In this document: positions 1 to 11,789 of the stretch, in pieces
Layout of the letters: every line of letters begins with the position of its first letter
Numbering within the stretch: the stretch's first letter is position 1
NCBI GenBank assembly: GCA_022495005.1
Contig: JAGYXB010001324.1
Span: 1 to 64,000, forward strand
DNA: 64,000 bases
Reading direction: 5' to 3'
Source of the DNA: Rhyacophila brunnea
Taxonomy: Eukaryota > Arthropoda > Insecta > Trichoptera > Rhyacophilidae
Notes under the pieces: generated by a model
What the model was told of the DNA's origin: nothing
The model's input: the letters and a program-made list of their open reading frames with translations, nothing else
The model's database searches: none
Made by a program: the position numbers and the translations under genes

Positions 1-533
1 GCATGTAATGGTATTATTGGTTCAATAACACAAACCTACCAACACACGTAATCTTAATTGATCGTATCACGAGGCTCTACGTTTGTTGTGAAGCATCAGC
101 AGTTTTTTATACATGGAAATGCCTCAGTAGTAAATACCGAAGACTGAGCACACCACACTCTCGAGTGTGCTTTGTTCTCGAGTTTACAGAGACCATGGTA
201 CATGAGGTACCCATGGATAAGAGATGCACATTGAGCTAACAATAATAAATGATCCAAATTAATAAATGTATAGCACAAAAAACAAAGCGTAAACAATACG
301 GACATACAAAACAATGTGAAGAGATCTTCATTTCTCGTCTGCATTTTTTTTAAACGACGATACAAAATTGTCGCGACCAGGTCGGACGTCCCGGTGGACT
401 AACAGCTGGTTGGACCAACATAAGCATCTCTTCCCTTTCGGAGCACATTCTTGGACATTCCCAAATGATCCGGTTTGCATCATGTAGTTCTCCGTCGCTG
501 GGCATGTTGGTCGCACATGACAAGCTCAAAAAA
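1..533. other. Intergenic, no gene recognised
   Basis: Several short open frames on the minus strand, none with a recognisable domain. An accA-T-GG-type palindromic stretch (accatggta, catggataa) lies near 190-220. Probably repeat-derived; I see no clear feature. Confidence 0.4.
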
Positions 534-815
534 CTTGGCAGCAAATGGTCAGGAGTCAAACCACCGGTTGTCACCGATCGCCATTGAACATTGGATTGGT
601 TCAACAAAATAACTTGGGTGCCCTCAGAAATCTTTAAATGTATTTTCTCTGTCAACTTATGATACGTCATTAATTATACTTAATCATATTTTTGTCCAGT
701 ATAGATCTAAGAATTTCTATCTAACACAATGCATGTGAAGTGGGCAAGCTAAACGTTTTTAATATATTTTCAAATTATTTTTACCAGCTTTTTTCGCCAC
801 TCCTACTAGGTATTG
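534..815 (-). pseudogene. Paralogous zinc-finger-gene leader fragment (empty-site copy)
   Basis: 534-690 is nearly identical to 7349-7500, the leader of the C2H2 pseudogene, and 700-815 continues as 10266-10350. The minus-strand frame MTYHKLTEKIHLKISEG...LNQSNVQWRSV is open here but frameshifted in the other copy. Beyond position 534 the two copies diverge and no zinc fingers follow. At 711-720 this copy carries the uninterrupted sequence that is split by the 7525-10265 insertion in the other copy, so it serves as an empty site. Confidence 0.55.
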
Positions 816-1083
816 GTATATTACGGATATTGTATATAAATTTTCAAAAAGTAGGTGGCCACCTCCACCCTTCGCATCCATCAGTAATGTAGTCAGAAGA
901 GCTCTGAAGCCTCGTGAAGGTTCGATGCTGCGCTGAAAAAATTACATACATTTTGTGGTTTTTTTCCATTTGTGCTTAATCCAGACCAAGGACCATGAGA
1001 GAATAGCTTTCCAATCCTCATTAAAGTATGTTAGTCTATGTTTATTAAATTCCATACCATGAAAGGAGCTAAGGAGCGAATTG

Positions 1084-1710
1084 CTACTGAATGCTTCATA
1101 TGTATTATATTCAGAAAATATTAATGAAATAGAATGAAAATATTGCCAATGAATTTTTATGAATGAAAATTATACCAATGAATTTTTTTACGAATGAAAA
1201 TATTTAACAATGAAATTTTTTATGAGTGAAAATATTTACTATGAATTAATTTAGATGAATAAAAATACTATCGTGATAGGAAATAAACAGTGAAATTTTA
1301 ATGGATGAAAATATTAAATCAATGAGATTTTTAGCGAATGAAAATATTACAATAAGTTTTTTCTATGAATGGAAATACTATCAATGAGATTTTATAAATG
1401 AAAATATACTAATGAATTATTTTTAGAATGAAAATACTATCAATGAATAGTATATGAATGAAAATATTTTAATCAATTAATTTTTCATGAATGGCAATAA
1501 TACTAATGAAATTTATGAATGAAAATATTTTTAACAATGGATTATATTTTTTAGAATGAAAATACTACCAATGAATTGTGTATGAATGAAAATAATGTTA
1601 TCAATGAATTTTTTTTTTCGAATGAAAATATTTAAAATGACAAATATTAGATACAATGAATGTATTTATGAATGAAAAATATAATATACAATGAATATTT
1701 TCCATGAATG
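1084..1710. repeat. Degenerate AT-rich minisatellite
   Basis: About twenty imperfect units of roughly 28-33 bp built on aatgaattttt and atgaatgaaaatatta alternate across the interval. Unit length and sequence vary, so this is an old array. No coding potential. Confidence 0.8.
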
Positions 1711-1939
1711 AATTTATTATTATTCCTTCCATTATCTGCTCCATATAAGCAGTGCAAGGTTTGTTTACTCTGGCAAGACGTCATTTATTACTATTTACTT
1801 ATAAATAGTGTATTATTTTCCGTCGATTACAGTAAATTTATGAATATCATACAATATCTACATATGGTGAAGATGTCAGAAGGCGACTCCTGTAATGCTA
1901 AACAAAAATCCTATAGAATGGTACAACACTTTCGTTAAT

Positions 1940-2520
1940 TAGAATTTATGTCATATTAACCCATTCCAGACAGAATTAATTTTTCAGGATCACTTAAAAA
2001 GGCACACTGATTACTAAAATTAATATAACTCATGTATTATTCATTCAATTCAAATAAATCTTTTAAATATTTATAGGTTTTGAATTTTTCTATTAAGTAT
2101 TTACATTTTAAGTAAACTTTGTGTATAAGTGGAATCAAACATGTAAAATATCGTTTTTTTGCGTTTTTTTAGCCTTTTTTTATACAAACTGACATAGATA
2201 AAAAGTCCATGATAGAAAGAAATAATAAAAGGAAGATATACTAAAACTGGAGCTAAATATAATACTCTTCAAGATATTTAGAAGATGGATGGCCATTTTA
2301 TGTTTGATCATTATTTTGACAAATTTAAATAAAAATAGATTTTATAAATAACACCATAAAATGATAGCTACATATATTATTAAGTAATTTCAACTTTTAA
2401 AAAAATCAAAATATGATTAATTTTTTTTGATTTTCATCATGTCCTGCATCCTGTAACACAGGCGCCAAATTGGCGCCGATAGGGCGCGATCGCATTGTCT
2501 CATACTCCTAATTATATAAA
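1940..2520. other. AT-rich spacer with a perfect GGCGCC palindrome
   Basis: No gene recognised. The palindrome ggcgccaaattggcgcc at 2461-2477 is the only striking structure; it is followed by gggcgcgatcgc and looks like a mobile-element end, but no partner was located. Confidence 0.4.
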
Positions 2521-2885
2521 AACAAATAAGTAGGTACCTAATATTGACAAAGTGTACCTACACTATTTTTGTCGGATTTCCACAGCCTACCTTCACTATG
2601 ATGGCTTGGCGGAGGCAGTGTTTAATTGAAATTTAATAACTAACCAGTACCATTTGCAATTTGCATTCTTAGTTTAATGAAACAAATGACTGACAAAGAC
2701 TACTGTGCCTCATATATGTCAGATCTCCACAGCCTTACTCAACCGTTCCCCACCGATTTACGTGATATTGACCAAAGAGTATGAAGTGGGAGTAGAGGAA
2801 GCCTATGACTGACAAAGCTTAGTGTGCACTATCTATGTTGTATTTTAACAGCCAACCTCCGCCCTTCGTCAGTACAGTCTACCTG
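2520..2885. repeat. Remnants of the cgaagggtggagg TIR family
   Basis: Three degraded end segments (2570-2600, 2715-2740, 2835-2875) carry the pattern 'gtgcactat...tgt(t/c)g..tt.cacagcc(a/t)ac..c.cccttcg'. The family is more complete at 61116-61675, with further remnants at 39480-39955, 33896-33960 and 30292-30345. Confidence 0.55.
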
Positions 2886-4190
2886 GGTATATCGTTAATT
2901 TCGGTAGACCTTCATGTACGATACATCTATCACAATTTTCCATCAAGGTAAAGATGAACGGTAAACGTAGCAGAAGAAGACTGCATTTTCTGAATTAAGA
3001 AGATCTGTAATTGGTACGAGTGCAGGAAATATTACTCTACCTACCACCTCGTTTTATCCCCCTTAATCCCATGTTATCTTGCTGCCTCGAGTGCCTCGTG
3101 TTGCCTGCATTAATCAATAATGGATATGCTCAGTTCATGATATTAGCAAATCATAGTTTCGCTTAGATCTCGACAATAATTAATGTCTGATCATTCAAAG
3201 GGAGTATGTACCTACTCTGTTATATCTAACTTATAAAATATTTATTGAAACTCTTACTTATTTTTTGTAATAACTTATCCCATCTAGAATCTCACACATT
3301 TGCGTATTTCTCTGCCGGAAAGTGTTTTCATTGATTTTTTCAAAATATTTTTCGGCTTGGGAAATAGCCCAATAGTAAATTCGACCCCGGTTATCTTTAC
3401 AGACACATCGGTAGAACCTCAATCTATTCCAGCGCGTTTTCATCAGTCGGAGGTAAAGAGTCCGAAAGCGAAATCTCGTTCTTGCGATCAGCCTGGTTGC
3501 ACAATCACTCTGGTTGGGCGAGAGAAGAGAACGGATAGTTGAAGAATTTGCTTGTGTATTTTCTCAAGTCATCATACCACGTGATAAACACTCAACACAG
3601 AAAGCGAGCTGTGATGAAAGAATAATTCCAGATTCTTTTCTTTTCTACGAATCTTTAACGCTACAAATTCAGTATGACTGACTGCAACCTTTCGACACTC
3701 ATCTTCAAAGTGAATAAATTATTGGCTGCTTTCTTTGTTGCCTGTAAGTTGCCCTAGAGAACACGATTGCGCAACCCGTTGCCCGGTGTAGCCCGCCTCA
3801 TAGGGTCTCGGGTTCGAATCCTGGATTGAAAATTCATAATGTATTAATTTTCAATGTGTAGGTATTTGACATTATTTGTGCGTGCTGCAAGTTATTGTAA
3901 AGTTTTTAAACGTATTAGTAGGTAATGCAAAAAGTGGCAGCAGGAGGATTATAAGTCGTGTTATAACCTACTGCGAAGAAGAAAAGAAACAAAATGAGCT
4001 CACTGTGCCATAAATAAGGTTGACGATAGTCGTTACAATGACAGGTAGATAATATTTGACATTTCATTTTGAGTTACCATATAACTAGCCTAACCTAACA
4101 AACAGTATATCGGTTATTTCCTGTAAAGTTTTCACTGGCAAGAACCGTGGTTTATTTAGACATGAATTTTATATAAGTACTATTATATAC
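2886..4190. other. Intergenic region with one tRNA-like fragment
   Basis: No exon with support. A tRNA-like B-box (gggttcgaatcctgg) at 3811-3826 follows an A-box-like stretch near 3768, suggesting a decayed SINE. The open frame at 3300-3542 has no recognisable domain and no splice or codon support. Confidence 0.4.
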
Positions 4191-5385
4191 CAGTGCTTCG
4201 CAACCAGTGCGCCGCGAGACGATGCTAGGTGTGCCGCGGTGCATTGCTTCAAAAGAAAAACGCAAATAATTTTATATTTTACAAAATAATTACTTGAAAA
4301 CCAAATTTGCGTGCATGGCTGGTAATATATTTGAGCACCTGAATGAACTTTATAAAAAAATGCAAGGTCAGAATAAGAATATATTGACATGCTCTGATAA
4401 ATTAGAAGGATTCACAAATAAGCTCGAAATTGGCAGAAGGAGCCATGACAAGGATCTCTACAAATGTACCTACCAAAGGACCTAACCAAGGCCTGAACAA
4501 AAACGATGCATAAGTGCGAGTGAGAAAGTATTCGGCATCCTAATAATCTCTGCGACACGCGCTAGAGTAAGATAAAAGGTTTACAGATATGTGAGATGCT
4601 TTTCCTCTAGTGTCGCCGCCAAATCTTAGTTTGTTGCTTAACAATGCGTCGATAATCTGCGAGCGCGTGTTGCTAAAGTTGCTATTTTGTAATTCAAAAC
4701 GTAAGAGTCCGAGTGAAATTAAAATGACACTGAGATTCAGAATTAGAAATTGAGAATGGAATGGTTCGCCAGTATTGATTTTGTAATTCAAGAATGCGTA
4801 GAGTGACCGTAATAGAAATTAATTACTCATAAAAAAAAGAGGAGACCGAGTAATCAAAGCTTTTCCTCTATACAACATTCGGCGAATACCAACAATAGCC
4901 GATAACTTACGAAAAATAGCAACGCGATTAAAAAAGTGCAGGGAATCACGGAGGATTTACTTCAGTCATTATAATGTACCCATATAATAAAATGTTAACG
5001 TGGAAATTTTGCCGCAAGTTGATTACCAGCCTGCCTTACCATACTTTTTCACCATACTTGCCTGCTTCACCATACTTTCATATAACTCAAGTTATAATTA
5101 AAAACGGTAAGCAATTGTGTCTATAATATTGTATCAATACTAGACAACTAATTAATTATTATTCTTAACCCGACAACTAACATTAATAAATACAAAAAAT
5201 CGCTAAACATACAATGAAATACCATTAATAATTTCACATAAAACACCATTTGAAAAACGCTACTTTAGAATATCACACTGTCTTTAATCTTAGCGATAGA
5301 TCAATAGACAGGAGGGCCTGCCAAATATCCTGGCCTGGGCACCCGCTTCAAGATGTGGTGTCTATGTTTTGGTGTATAAATGGTG
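4191..5385 (+). mobile_element. hAT element, truncated copy carrying transposase remnant
   Basis: The left TIR cagtgcttcgcaaccag is followed by gccgcgagacgatgctagg and a frame reading MQGQNKNILTCSDKLEGF at 4360-4420, which resembles ZBED5/SCAN-type hAT transposases. Homologous along its length to the complete copy at 18034-19003, but the right TIR is missing. It also holds the same internal block as that copy (cactgtctttaa..ttagcgatag), itself a piece of the catggccccc MITE family. Confidence 0.7.
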
Positions 5386-5580
5386 ATCTAAACACAGTGG
5401 CTCATCTTCCTCCCTGGGAAGAAATTGGTTCTGCGTACTTTACTGTAAAGCAGTACCTACCATTGAATATCGATCTGTCCCTGACAAGTATCTAATGCGG
5501 TTCTTCACAGTGGTCCAAGTCAGATAAATGTAGTATTCACCATTGTGAAGAAAGCGACAAACACGTTGGCCGGTAAATGA

Positions 5581-6650
5581 TTGCAGTTTATAAATGACAT
5601 AGCATTGGTAATAAAAAATGGTATGTTTTTGTTGTTCGCTGATGACTTGAAACTCTTTTTGGAAGTTGTCACCTTGGACGATTGTCGTCAGCTCCAGCTT
5701 GATATAGATAATGTATTAAATTGGGGCAGGCGTAACAAACTAGAATTTAATATTGATAAATGCAATCTTTTATCGTTTACCAGAGCCTCAAAAGTGTTGT
5801 TTTTCCAATACTCGATGCATGGCAGAGTTCTGTCACGAATATCATCTGTAAGGAATCTTGGCATTACTTTTGAGAGTAAACTGACATTTATTAGCCATAT
5901 AGTTGCCATTTGTAACAAAGCGCTTAAAATGTTGGGCTTCGTCATGCGTACTTCCCGGGTCTTTTCAGATGTTACGGTATTAAAACTTTTATTGAATTCT
6001 TTAGTTCGAAGCAGACTTGAGAGTGGGTCTATTGTTTGGGCACCGCACCAGTTGAAGTATGGCCTTATGGTGGAGAGGGTACAGAAGAAATTCTTGAGAC
6101 TCCTTTGCTTGAGGTTGTATGGATACTATCCGTGGCTTTATCCAACTGACTATCTCTTAGGCATGCTTACATACTGCAGTCTGCAATTTAGAAGAAATCT
6201 TTATTTAGCTACGTATTTTTTTCGACTTATACAAGGTATAAATGAGAACTCTGACATTCTGGGCAGTGTTGACCTGTGTGTCCCTGATAACTATCTTAGA
6301 AATAGAGACCACCAGTTGTTTATTCTCCCAAGGTGCAGAACCAACCTGCCACTGGTAATGCCAATTGGGAGAGTGATAACTATGTTCAAGGAAATTGCTT
6401 CGGGTGTTGATATATTCCACCTACGTGAGAATGAGTTTAGGTGGATGTTGTTTTATAAAATCTTAAAATAGGGTCTGCTTAGCTCATCCGGTGTACTTCC
6501 TTGTACCTATCTAATTCATCTACTGATATATCTCTTTTTTATGTAATACTGTTATATTTATATATCTTTGTTTCTAAATGTCATGTTGTGAACGTCTTAA
6601 ACTTATAATTTGTAATGTCCACAATATGTTAAATAAATAAATGAAATGAA
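5581..6650 (+). mobile_element. 5'-truncated non-LTR retrotransposon (Jockey/R1-like RT C-terminus)
   Basis: Open frame 5581-6471 (296 aa) begins inside the reverse transcriptase. It shows FLLFADDLKLF (the catalytic [YF]xDD motif as FADD), KLEFNIDKCNLLSF, VRNLGITFESKLTF, and the thumb/C-terminal region ending RENEFRWMLFYKILK. A 3'UTR with atgttgtgaacgtcttaaac and an A/T-rich taaataaataaatgaaatg end follows. The N-terminal palm, endonuclease and ORF1 are absent, so it cannot be autonomous. Reverse-oriented 3' fragments of the same family lie at 36113-36570 and 38384-39035. Confidence 0.85.
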
Positions 6651-6682
6651 TGAATTAAGTTTATTGACCCGGTGTCGGTGTT

Positions 6683-7500
6683 TCAACACGCATCAAAGGG
6701 TGTCTCCGTTCGACTTGCTTGGGTTATTGTGAAGTGATGGAGCATAAGAAATTGTGAGCACCAGTTGTCTTCGAAGTCGTTTAGAGAATTGGAGAAGCCG
6801 ATTGGGAGGGAAATACTTTCCACTTTCACATTTTTTTTATTTCGTTCCCAACAATGTTTTAGTGTTTCACGAGTGTGCGTCTCCAATCGGTAGCACATTA
6901 TTCAACATAAGCATACTATTCTGAAGCTGTTTGACTTTATCCAGTTTTTTGTTATTCGCGAGGTTTTCTTCGGAGACGATTGGATTCTCCGTGAGGTGCG
7001 TCGTCAGATGATTGGCGAGGTCGTTCTTCCGGTGAAAGATCTCCGGGCATAGATTACATGGATAATTATCCATGTATTTGTGCATGCGTTTCATATGCGC
7101 CTGCAAAATGTGCTTGAATGTGAAACTCGTTTTACACGTTTCACATTTGAACGGCTTTTCCCCCGTATGTATCCGCATCTGGACCTTCAAATGCGAAGGC
7201 CCAGCGTAGATTTTTCCGCAAAACGGACATTCAAAATCCGGATTACCATGACAACGATTGTGCTTGTCAAATTTACTGAACGAAAGAAACTCCTTTTTGC
7301 AAGTTTGGCAAGAGTATTTAATTTGTCTTCTTCGTTTGCTTGGCAAAACTTGGCAGCAAATGGTCAGGAGTCGAACCACCGGTTATAACCGATCGCCATT
7401 GAACATTGGATTGGTTCAACAGAACAACTTGAGCCCCTCAGAAATCTTTAAATGTATTTTCTCTGTCAACTTATGATACGTCATTAATTATACTTTTTTA
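6683..7500 (-). pseudogene. C2H2 zinc-finger gene fragment, frameshifted
   Basis: Minus-strand frame 7379-6867 holds four C2H2 fingers: YSCQTCKKEF...KHNRCH, ECPFCGKIY, FKCETCKTSF...HMKRMH and YPCNLCPEIF...HLTTH, with one canonical HTGEKPF linker. In finger 2 the first zinc-binding His is replaced by Gln (LKVQMRIH). Upstream, the leader shared with 534-690 is in another frame: a base is lost near 7440 and there is a second frame jump near 7330. No start, splice or promoter evidence. A tcaataaact near 6660 could be an old polyadenylation signal. Probably a decayed duplicate; DNA binding is inferred only from the family. Confidence 0.65.
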
Positions 7501-7759
7501 TCCTGTAGGTACCTATAGATCTAATGCCAGCGCTCCATTGGCGAGCCAAAAGTCCGAGGACAATAAATCGTCCGATTTGTCTATGCTCTGCTACTGATCA
7601 ACGAACGAATAAAAAAGTCGAGCTGTCAAAAGTCAAAAGTTGCGATTATCGTAATGTCTTCAGATAATCCTATAATGTCAGCGCTCGAAATGGAAAATTT
7701 TACGAACCGGAGCGCTTGATAATTTTATGAAAACATTAACGTTGTTATCTAATTGTATA

Positions 7760-7763
<4 letters not shown>

Positions 7764-7797
<34 letters not shown>
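7764..7797. repeat. (TA)n microsatellite at Helitron 5' end
   Basis: About seventeen TA dinucleotides, which obscure the exact Helitron start. Confidence 0.9.
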
Positions 7798-7802
<5 letters not shown>

Positions 7803-8159
7803 AAGTCGGGTTAGTTACACCGTTTATAACTCAAGAACGGCTGGACCGATTTTTATGATCTATTTGTTGGATTTGTCTCCGCACCGAATAGCAGAATAAC
7901 TAATAAAACATTGGATAAATCACGGAAAAAATAAATTATGAAGAAAATTAATTTTCTCATACATTTTGTATGGAAAGGCTTTTGACTGACATCGATGAAT
8001 TTGAAGGATGAAAACCTCGCGCATTCGAAAATAAAAGAAAATCGCAAAAAAAAAATCCGTATATAACGCCATCTCTGATACATGACAGAAACAATAAAGA
8101 AGAAACAAACAAACAAAAGTAAGAATGATAGTCGAAATGTCTAACTGTCAATGGTGTAG

Positions 8160-9575
8160 TGTGCCCAACATTTCGTGCTTCATGTCAACAGCTCAATTTG
8201 CTTGAAAAAGATACTCATTCGGATATGACCATCGCTGAAGTAATTGTTTCTGCATCTCCAAGTCAGATACGCACATTATTTGATATCATTATTTCGACAT
8301 GCTTCCCATCGAATCCACCTGAACTATGGAACAAGTGAAAGGATGACATGTCAGAAGACATTTTACATCGAATTTGTGTCAGTTCAGGGAATCCCGATCT
8401 CGAGGTGAATGAGGAGATACATAACCAGGCTTTGCTTTTGATCGAATACATGTGTTACCTCATGTGCGGCAGTTTTTTAGTCAAGCTAGGAATGCCAACG
8501 CCACATCGTGGAATAAACGACGCTTTCAATCGAGAATTGGAACGTGATCGTGATTATGATCGAGATGCATTGAACCAATCAGTTCGAACGAATGTACCAC
8601 TGTTGAACCATCAACAGAAGGAAGTGTACGATACGTTAATGAAGGCAATTGATGATGGCAATGGTGGCTTATTTTTCCTCGACGCGCCCGATGGAACTGG
8701 GAAGACATTCCTCATGTCATTGATTTTGGCTACTGTTCGTGCGAGATCCGAAAATGCTGTAGCAGTTGCTTCTTCTGGGATAGCGGCCACGTTGTTAGAA
8801 GGATGCCAAACGCCTCATTCAACGTTGAAATTGCCGACTGAAAAACCGACATGCAACAATGGCCAAAGTTTTGTTAGCAAGTAAAATCGTCACCTGGGAT
8901 AGATGCACAATGGCGCACAAACGCGCATTGAAAGCACTCAATCGAACTATGAAAGATCTGCGCTCAAAGAAGTTTTGGAGGCGCAATGATTCTACTATCT
9001 GGCGATTTTCGCCAAACACTACCAGTCATTCCAAGATCGACCGCTGCTGATGAAATAAATGCTTGCCTCAAATCATCGACTCTGTGGTACTATGTGAAGA
9101 CACTTCAGCTGACGACAAACATGCGAGTTGCATTGCTAAACGATCCATCTGCCGAAGATTTCTCCAAGCAATTGCTGACTATCGGTAACGGCCGTGTTCC
9201 TGTCGATGAATCGAGTGGATTGATTTCGTTTCCGCTGAATTTTTCTAATTTCTTCTCAACTAAGGACAAACTCATCAACAAAGTGTTACCGAACATCATT
9301 GCTAATCACAAACATGACAATTGGTTGAGTGAACGAGCATTCTTGCGGTAAAGAACAAAGATGTGGATCACTTAAACTTCACAATTCAAAATCAAATCGT
9401 TGGTCTACTGCATTCCTTCAAATCTATCGACTGTGTAACAAACGAAGACGAAGCAACCAACTATCCAACTGAATTTTTAAACTCATTGGATCTGCTTGGC
9501 TTGCCATCGCACAATTTACGACTGAAGGTTGGCTCGGTAGTCATCATTGAATTGAAATTGAATTACAATATGTGA
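8160..9575 (+). pseudogene. Helitron Pif1-like helicase, multiply disrupted
   Basis: Recognisable blocks in order: LNLLEKDTHSDMTIAE, TCFPSNPPELW, a stop, EDILHRICVSSGNPDLEVNEE, then Walker A as FFLDAPDGTGKTFL, IAATLLEGCQTPHSTLKLP, an internal deletion, WDRCTMAHK, LLSGDFRQTLPVI (helicase motif III), LQLTTNMRV, and LLGLPSHNLRLKVG near the end. Frames change at about 8850, 9000 and 9350. The usual WDE of motif II reads WDR, so the acidic catalytic residue is lost. Not functional. Confidence 0.85.
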
Positions 9576-9576
9576 A

Positions 9577-9658
9577 CTTACCATACCCAGGATTCGAACA
9601 TGGGACCCTCGACACTATAGACCGGCGCTTAATCCACGCGGTCATCGTGTATGTACAG
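9577..9658 (-). repeat. SINE-A tRNA-like head fragment inside the Helitron
   Basis: Reverse-strand B-box (ggattcgaacatggg on +) and A-box (cttaatccacgcggtcatcg) match the head of the SINE-A copies at 16628-16850 and 20189-20393. It ends the open frame of the helicase remnant. Confidence 0.6.
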
Positions 9659-10507
9659 TGTGTACAGTTCAATATAATTAAAATACTTTTCATTTTGATT
9701 TGATTTTTGCACATTTATTGAACTTATTCATTTTGAGTATTAATTTTAACTTAATAAAAAACTGAATTTAAGTCGGCTAATAAGTTAACACAAGATTATT
9801 GATTCTGAGGCGGTACGAAGTTTGCCGGGTCAGCTAGTGTATTTAAAAATAAATTTGTTAGATTTTTTATTATATAACATATACTCAGGCCGTCAAATTA
9901 ATATTTCCACGAGACGGAGCGATAATTTTGAAGATTTTATGAACCGGAACGGTGCTCCGGTGCGTTCCGGTTAATTTCGAGCCCTGTTAAGTAACTTTGG
10001 GTTATTTATATGTAGACTTGCATAAAATAATATAGCAGTGAAAACAACACAAGTTTTACGTTATCTTTTATCTAAATACAAATTAAATAATATTTGGTAA
10101 ATCTTTCATTTCTAATAAATTTAAAGTGAGTAAAATATTAAATATGTTTGAAATCCAACGAGCCTGGTCTGCGGATTTAAAAGTCCGCAGATCTGGGGTG
10201 CTCCACGCGAAAAAAAGTCCGAAGACTGTAAATCGTCTGCCTTGCGTGCCTATGGAGCGCCGGCATAAGAATTTCGATCTAACACGGTGCGTGTAAAGTG
10301 GGCAAGCTAAACGTAATTAACATATTATTAACAAATTAATTTTTAACAGTTTTTTTTTCACTTTTATGTAATATCAGAAACAAACTTGAAATTTCCATTA
10401 TATCTACCAATTTTATTTCTCACACCACATTGCATTGATCGGTCCCATAGGGAGTTGTTCCGGTAGATAGTAGGTATATAATTACAATGTTTTGTATTAA
10501 GGGCGGA

Positions 10508-11780
10508 CATGCTCAGCGTATGTCAAAATGGAGCTTTTATTGCATTTTCAAAGCATGATCCTGGAAATTCCTTAAACGTTGTAGATAATCTATTTATACA
10601 ATTTTGAAGCCTTGTTATCCTTTATATTTATTTTAAACATTTGATGACTGCATAAAGTATTTTTATTACATAAAATTGTATTCTTTTAAACCTCTCGCTC
10701 TAATGTTTTAGAATATAGTCATATTTCAGTACATAAATGTGCAGTCGTGTTAAGATTTTTTTAAATTATTAATTTTTAAGTGCATTTATAAAACCATTAG
10801 TATAATTTATGTCGACATTATTATAGTGAAATATTTACGATAAAAAATTATATAAATAATCTCTGTGATCCTAAATTTGACAAGAATTAGGCATTTTATT
10901 ATAAAAAAATGGGCAAGATTAACACATTTGAAGATGATTCTAAAGATACTCATTATAAGCTATGTCTTTGACCATTCAAGTGTGATAAACATCCTACGAA
11001 TAATGATTGCTTTATAATAATTATTGACCTAAGAATAAGGTAGCGTTTTTTTGAAATACGCCATTTCTTTTGGCATTCCCCAGTAGTTAAGCTACAACAT
11101 ACGACCGTAGCCATAAATTAACAAACTATAATTGAAGTAGGGAGTAAAATGATGTTAACGCGCGTGTTATTTTTGGCTACGGCCGTATGTTGTAGCTTAA
11201 CTACTGGGGAATGCCAAAAGAAATGGCGTATTTCAACAAAACACTACCTTATTCTGAGCTCAATAATTATTATAAAGCAATCATTATTCTTAAGATGTTT
11301 ATCACACTTGAATGGTCAATGACATAGCTTATAATTAGTTTCTTTAGAATTATCTTCAAATGTGTTAATCTTGCCCATTTTTTAAATAATAAAATGGCTA
11401 ATTCTTGTCAAATTTGGGATCACAGAGATTATCAATATAATTTTTTATCGTAAATATTTCACTATAATAATGTCGACATAAATTATACTAATGGTTTAAT
11501 AAATGCGTTTAAAAATTAATAAATGTAAAAAATTTTAACACCACTGCACATGCATGTACTGAAATATGACTATATTCTAAAACATTACAGCGAGAGGTTT
11601 AAAAGAATACTATTTTATGTAATAAAAATACTTTATACAGTCATCAAATGTTTAAAATAAATATAAAGGATAATAAGGCTTCAAAATTATATAAATAGAT
11701 TATCTACAACGTTTAAGGAATGTCAAGGATCATGCTTTGAAAATGCAATAAAAGCTCCATTTTGACCTACGCTGAGCATG
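10508..11780. repeat. Long inverted repeat, about 0.6 kb arms, 55-bp spacer
   Basis: Left arm 10508-11116 and right arm 11171-11780 are reverse complements at roughly 94% by eye, from catgctcagcgta at the outside to ggctacgg.cgtatgttg at the inside. There is no ORF. It is a foldback or TIR-only element. A third, single-arm copy lies at 37780-38262. Transcripts through it would form a hairpin. Confidence 0.85.
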
Positions 11781-11789
11781 AAGGATATT

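Larger units (their letters stand above)
7764..9837 (+). mobile_element. Helitron, decayed, helicase part only
   Basis: The 5' end lies in the TA run at about 7764, followed by aaaacaaagtcgggttag as in insect Helitrons. The 3' end is gccgggtcagctag|t at 9837, a CTAG terminus before T, preceded by a short GC hairpin (ggcggtacgaagtttgccg). The inside encodes a degenerate Pif1-type helicase. The Rep nickase region is not present, so this copy is non-autonomous. It is inserted in the hAT-like element at 7679-9986. Confidence 0.8.
7679..9986. mobile_element. Inner hAT-like element (cag[c/g]gctcgaaat ends)
   Basis: The left end cagcgctcgaaatgg (7679) and the right end ttaatttcgagccctg (to 9986) are inverted and followed by shared subterminal 'gaaccgga.cg' and 'gcgctt/gctccg' blocks. 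A related piece in the opposite sense lies at 59178-59290. It is split by the Helitron at about 7764-9837. No clear 8-bp duplication was found, so the class is tentative. Confidence 0.45.
7525..10265. mobile_element. TIR element with TAA target duplication (Harbinger-like?), host of nested insertions
   Basis: The left end tgccagcgctccattgg and the right end ccTATGGAGCGCCGGCA are inverted repeats continuing for about 60 bp (shared aaaaGTCCG and aaatCGTC blocks). The flanks read gatcTAA and TAAGAATTTC. The paralogous sequence at 707-722 has gatcTAAGAATTTC intact, so a 3-bp TAA duplication is supported. TAA fits the PIF/Harbinger superfamily, but no transposase is present. Confidence 0.65.

Noticed and set aside
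3300..3542. 80-aa ORF on the + strand
   Set aside because: No domain, no splice or promoter support, and an equal-quality open frame lies on the other strand.
3760..3830. tRNA gene near 3811
   Set aside because: Only a B-box-like stretch is convincing; no cloverleaf could be drawn.
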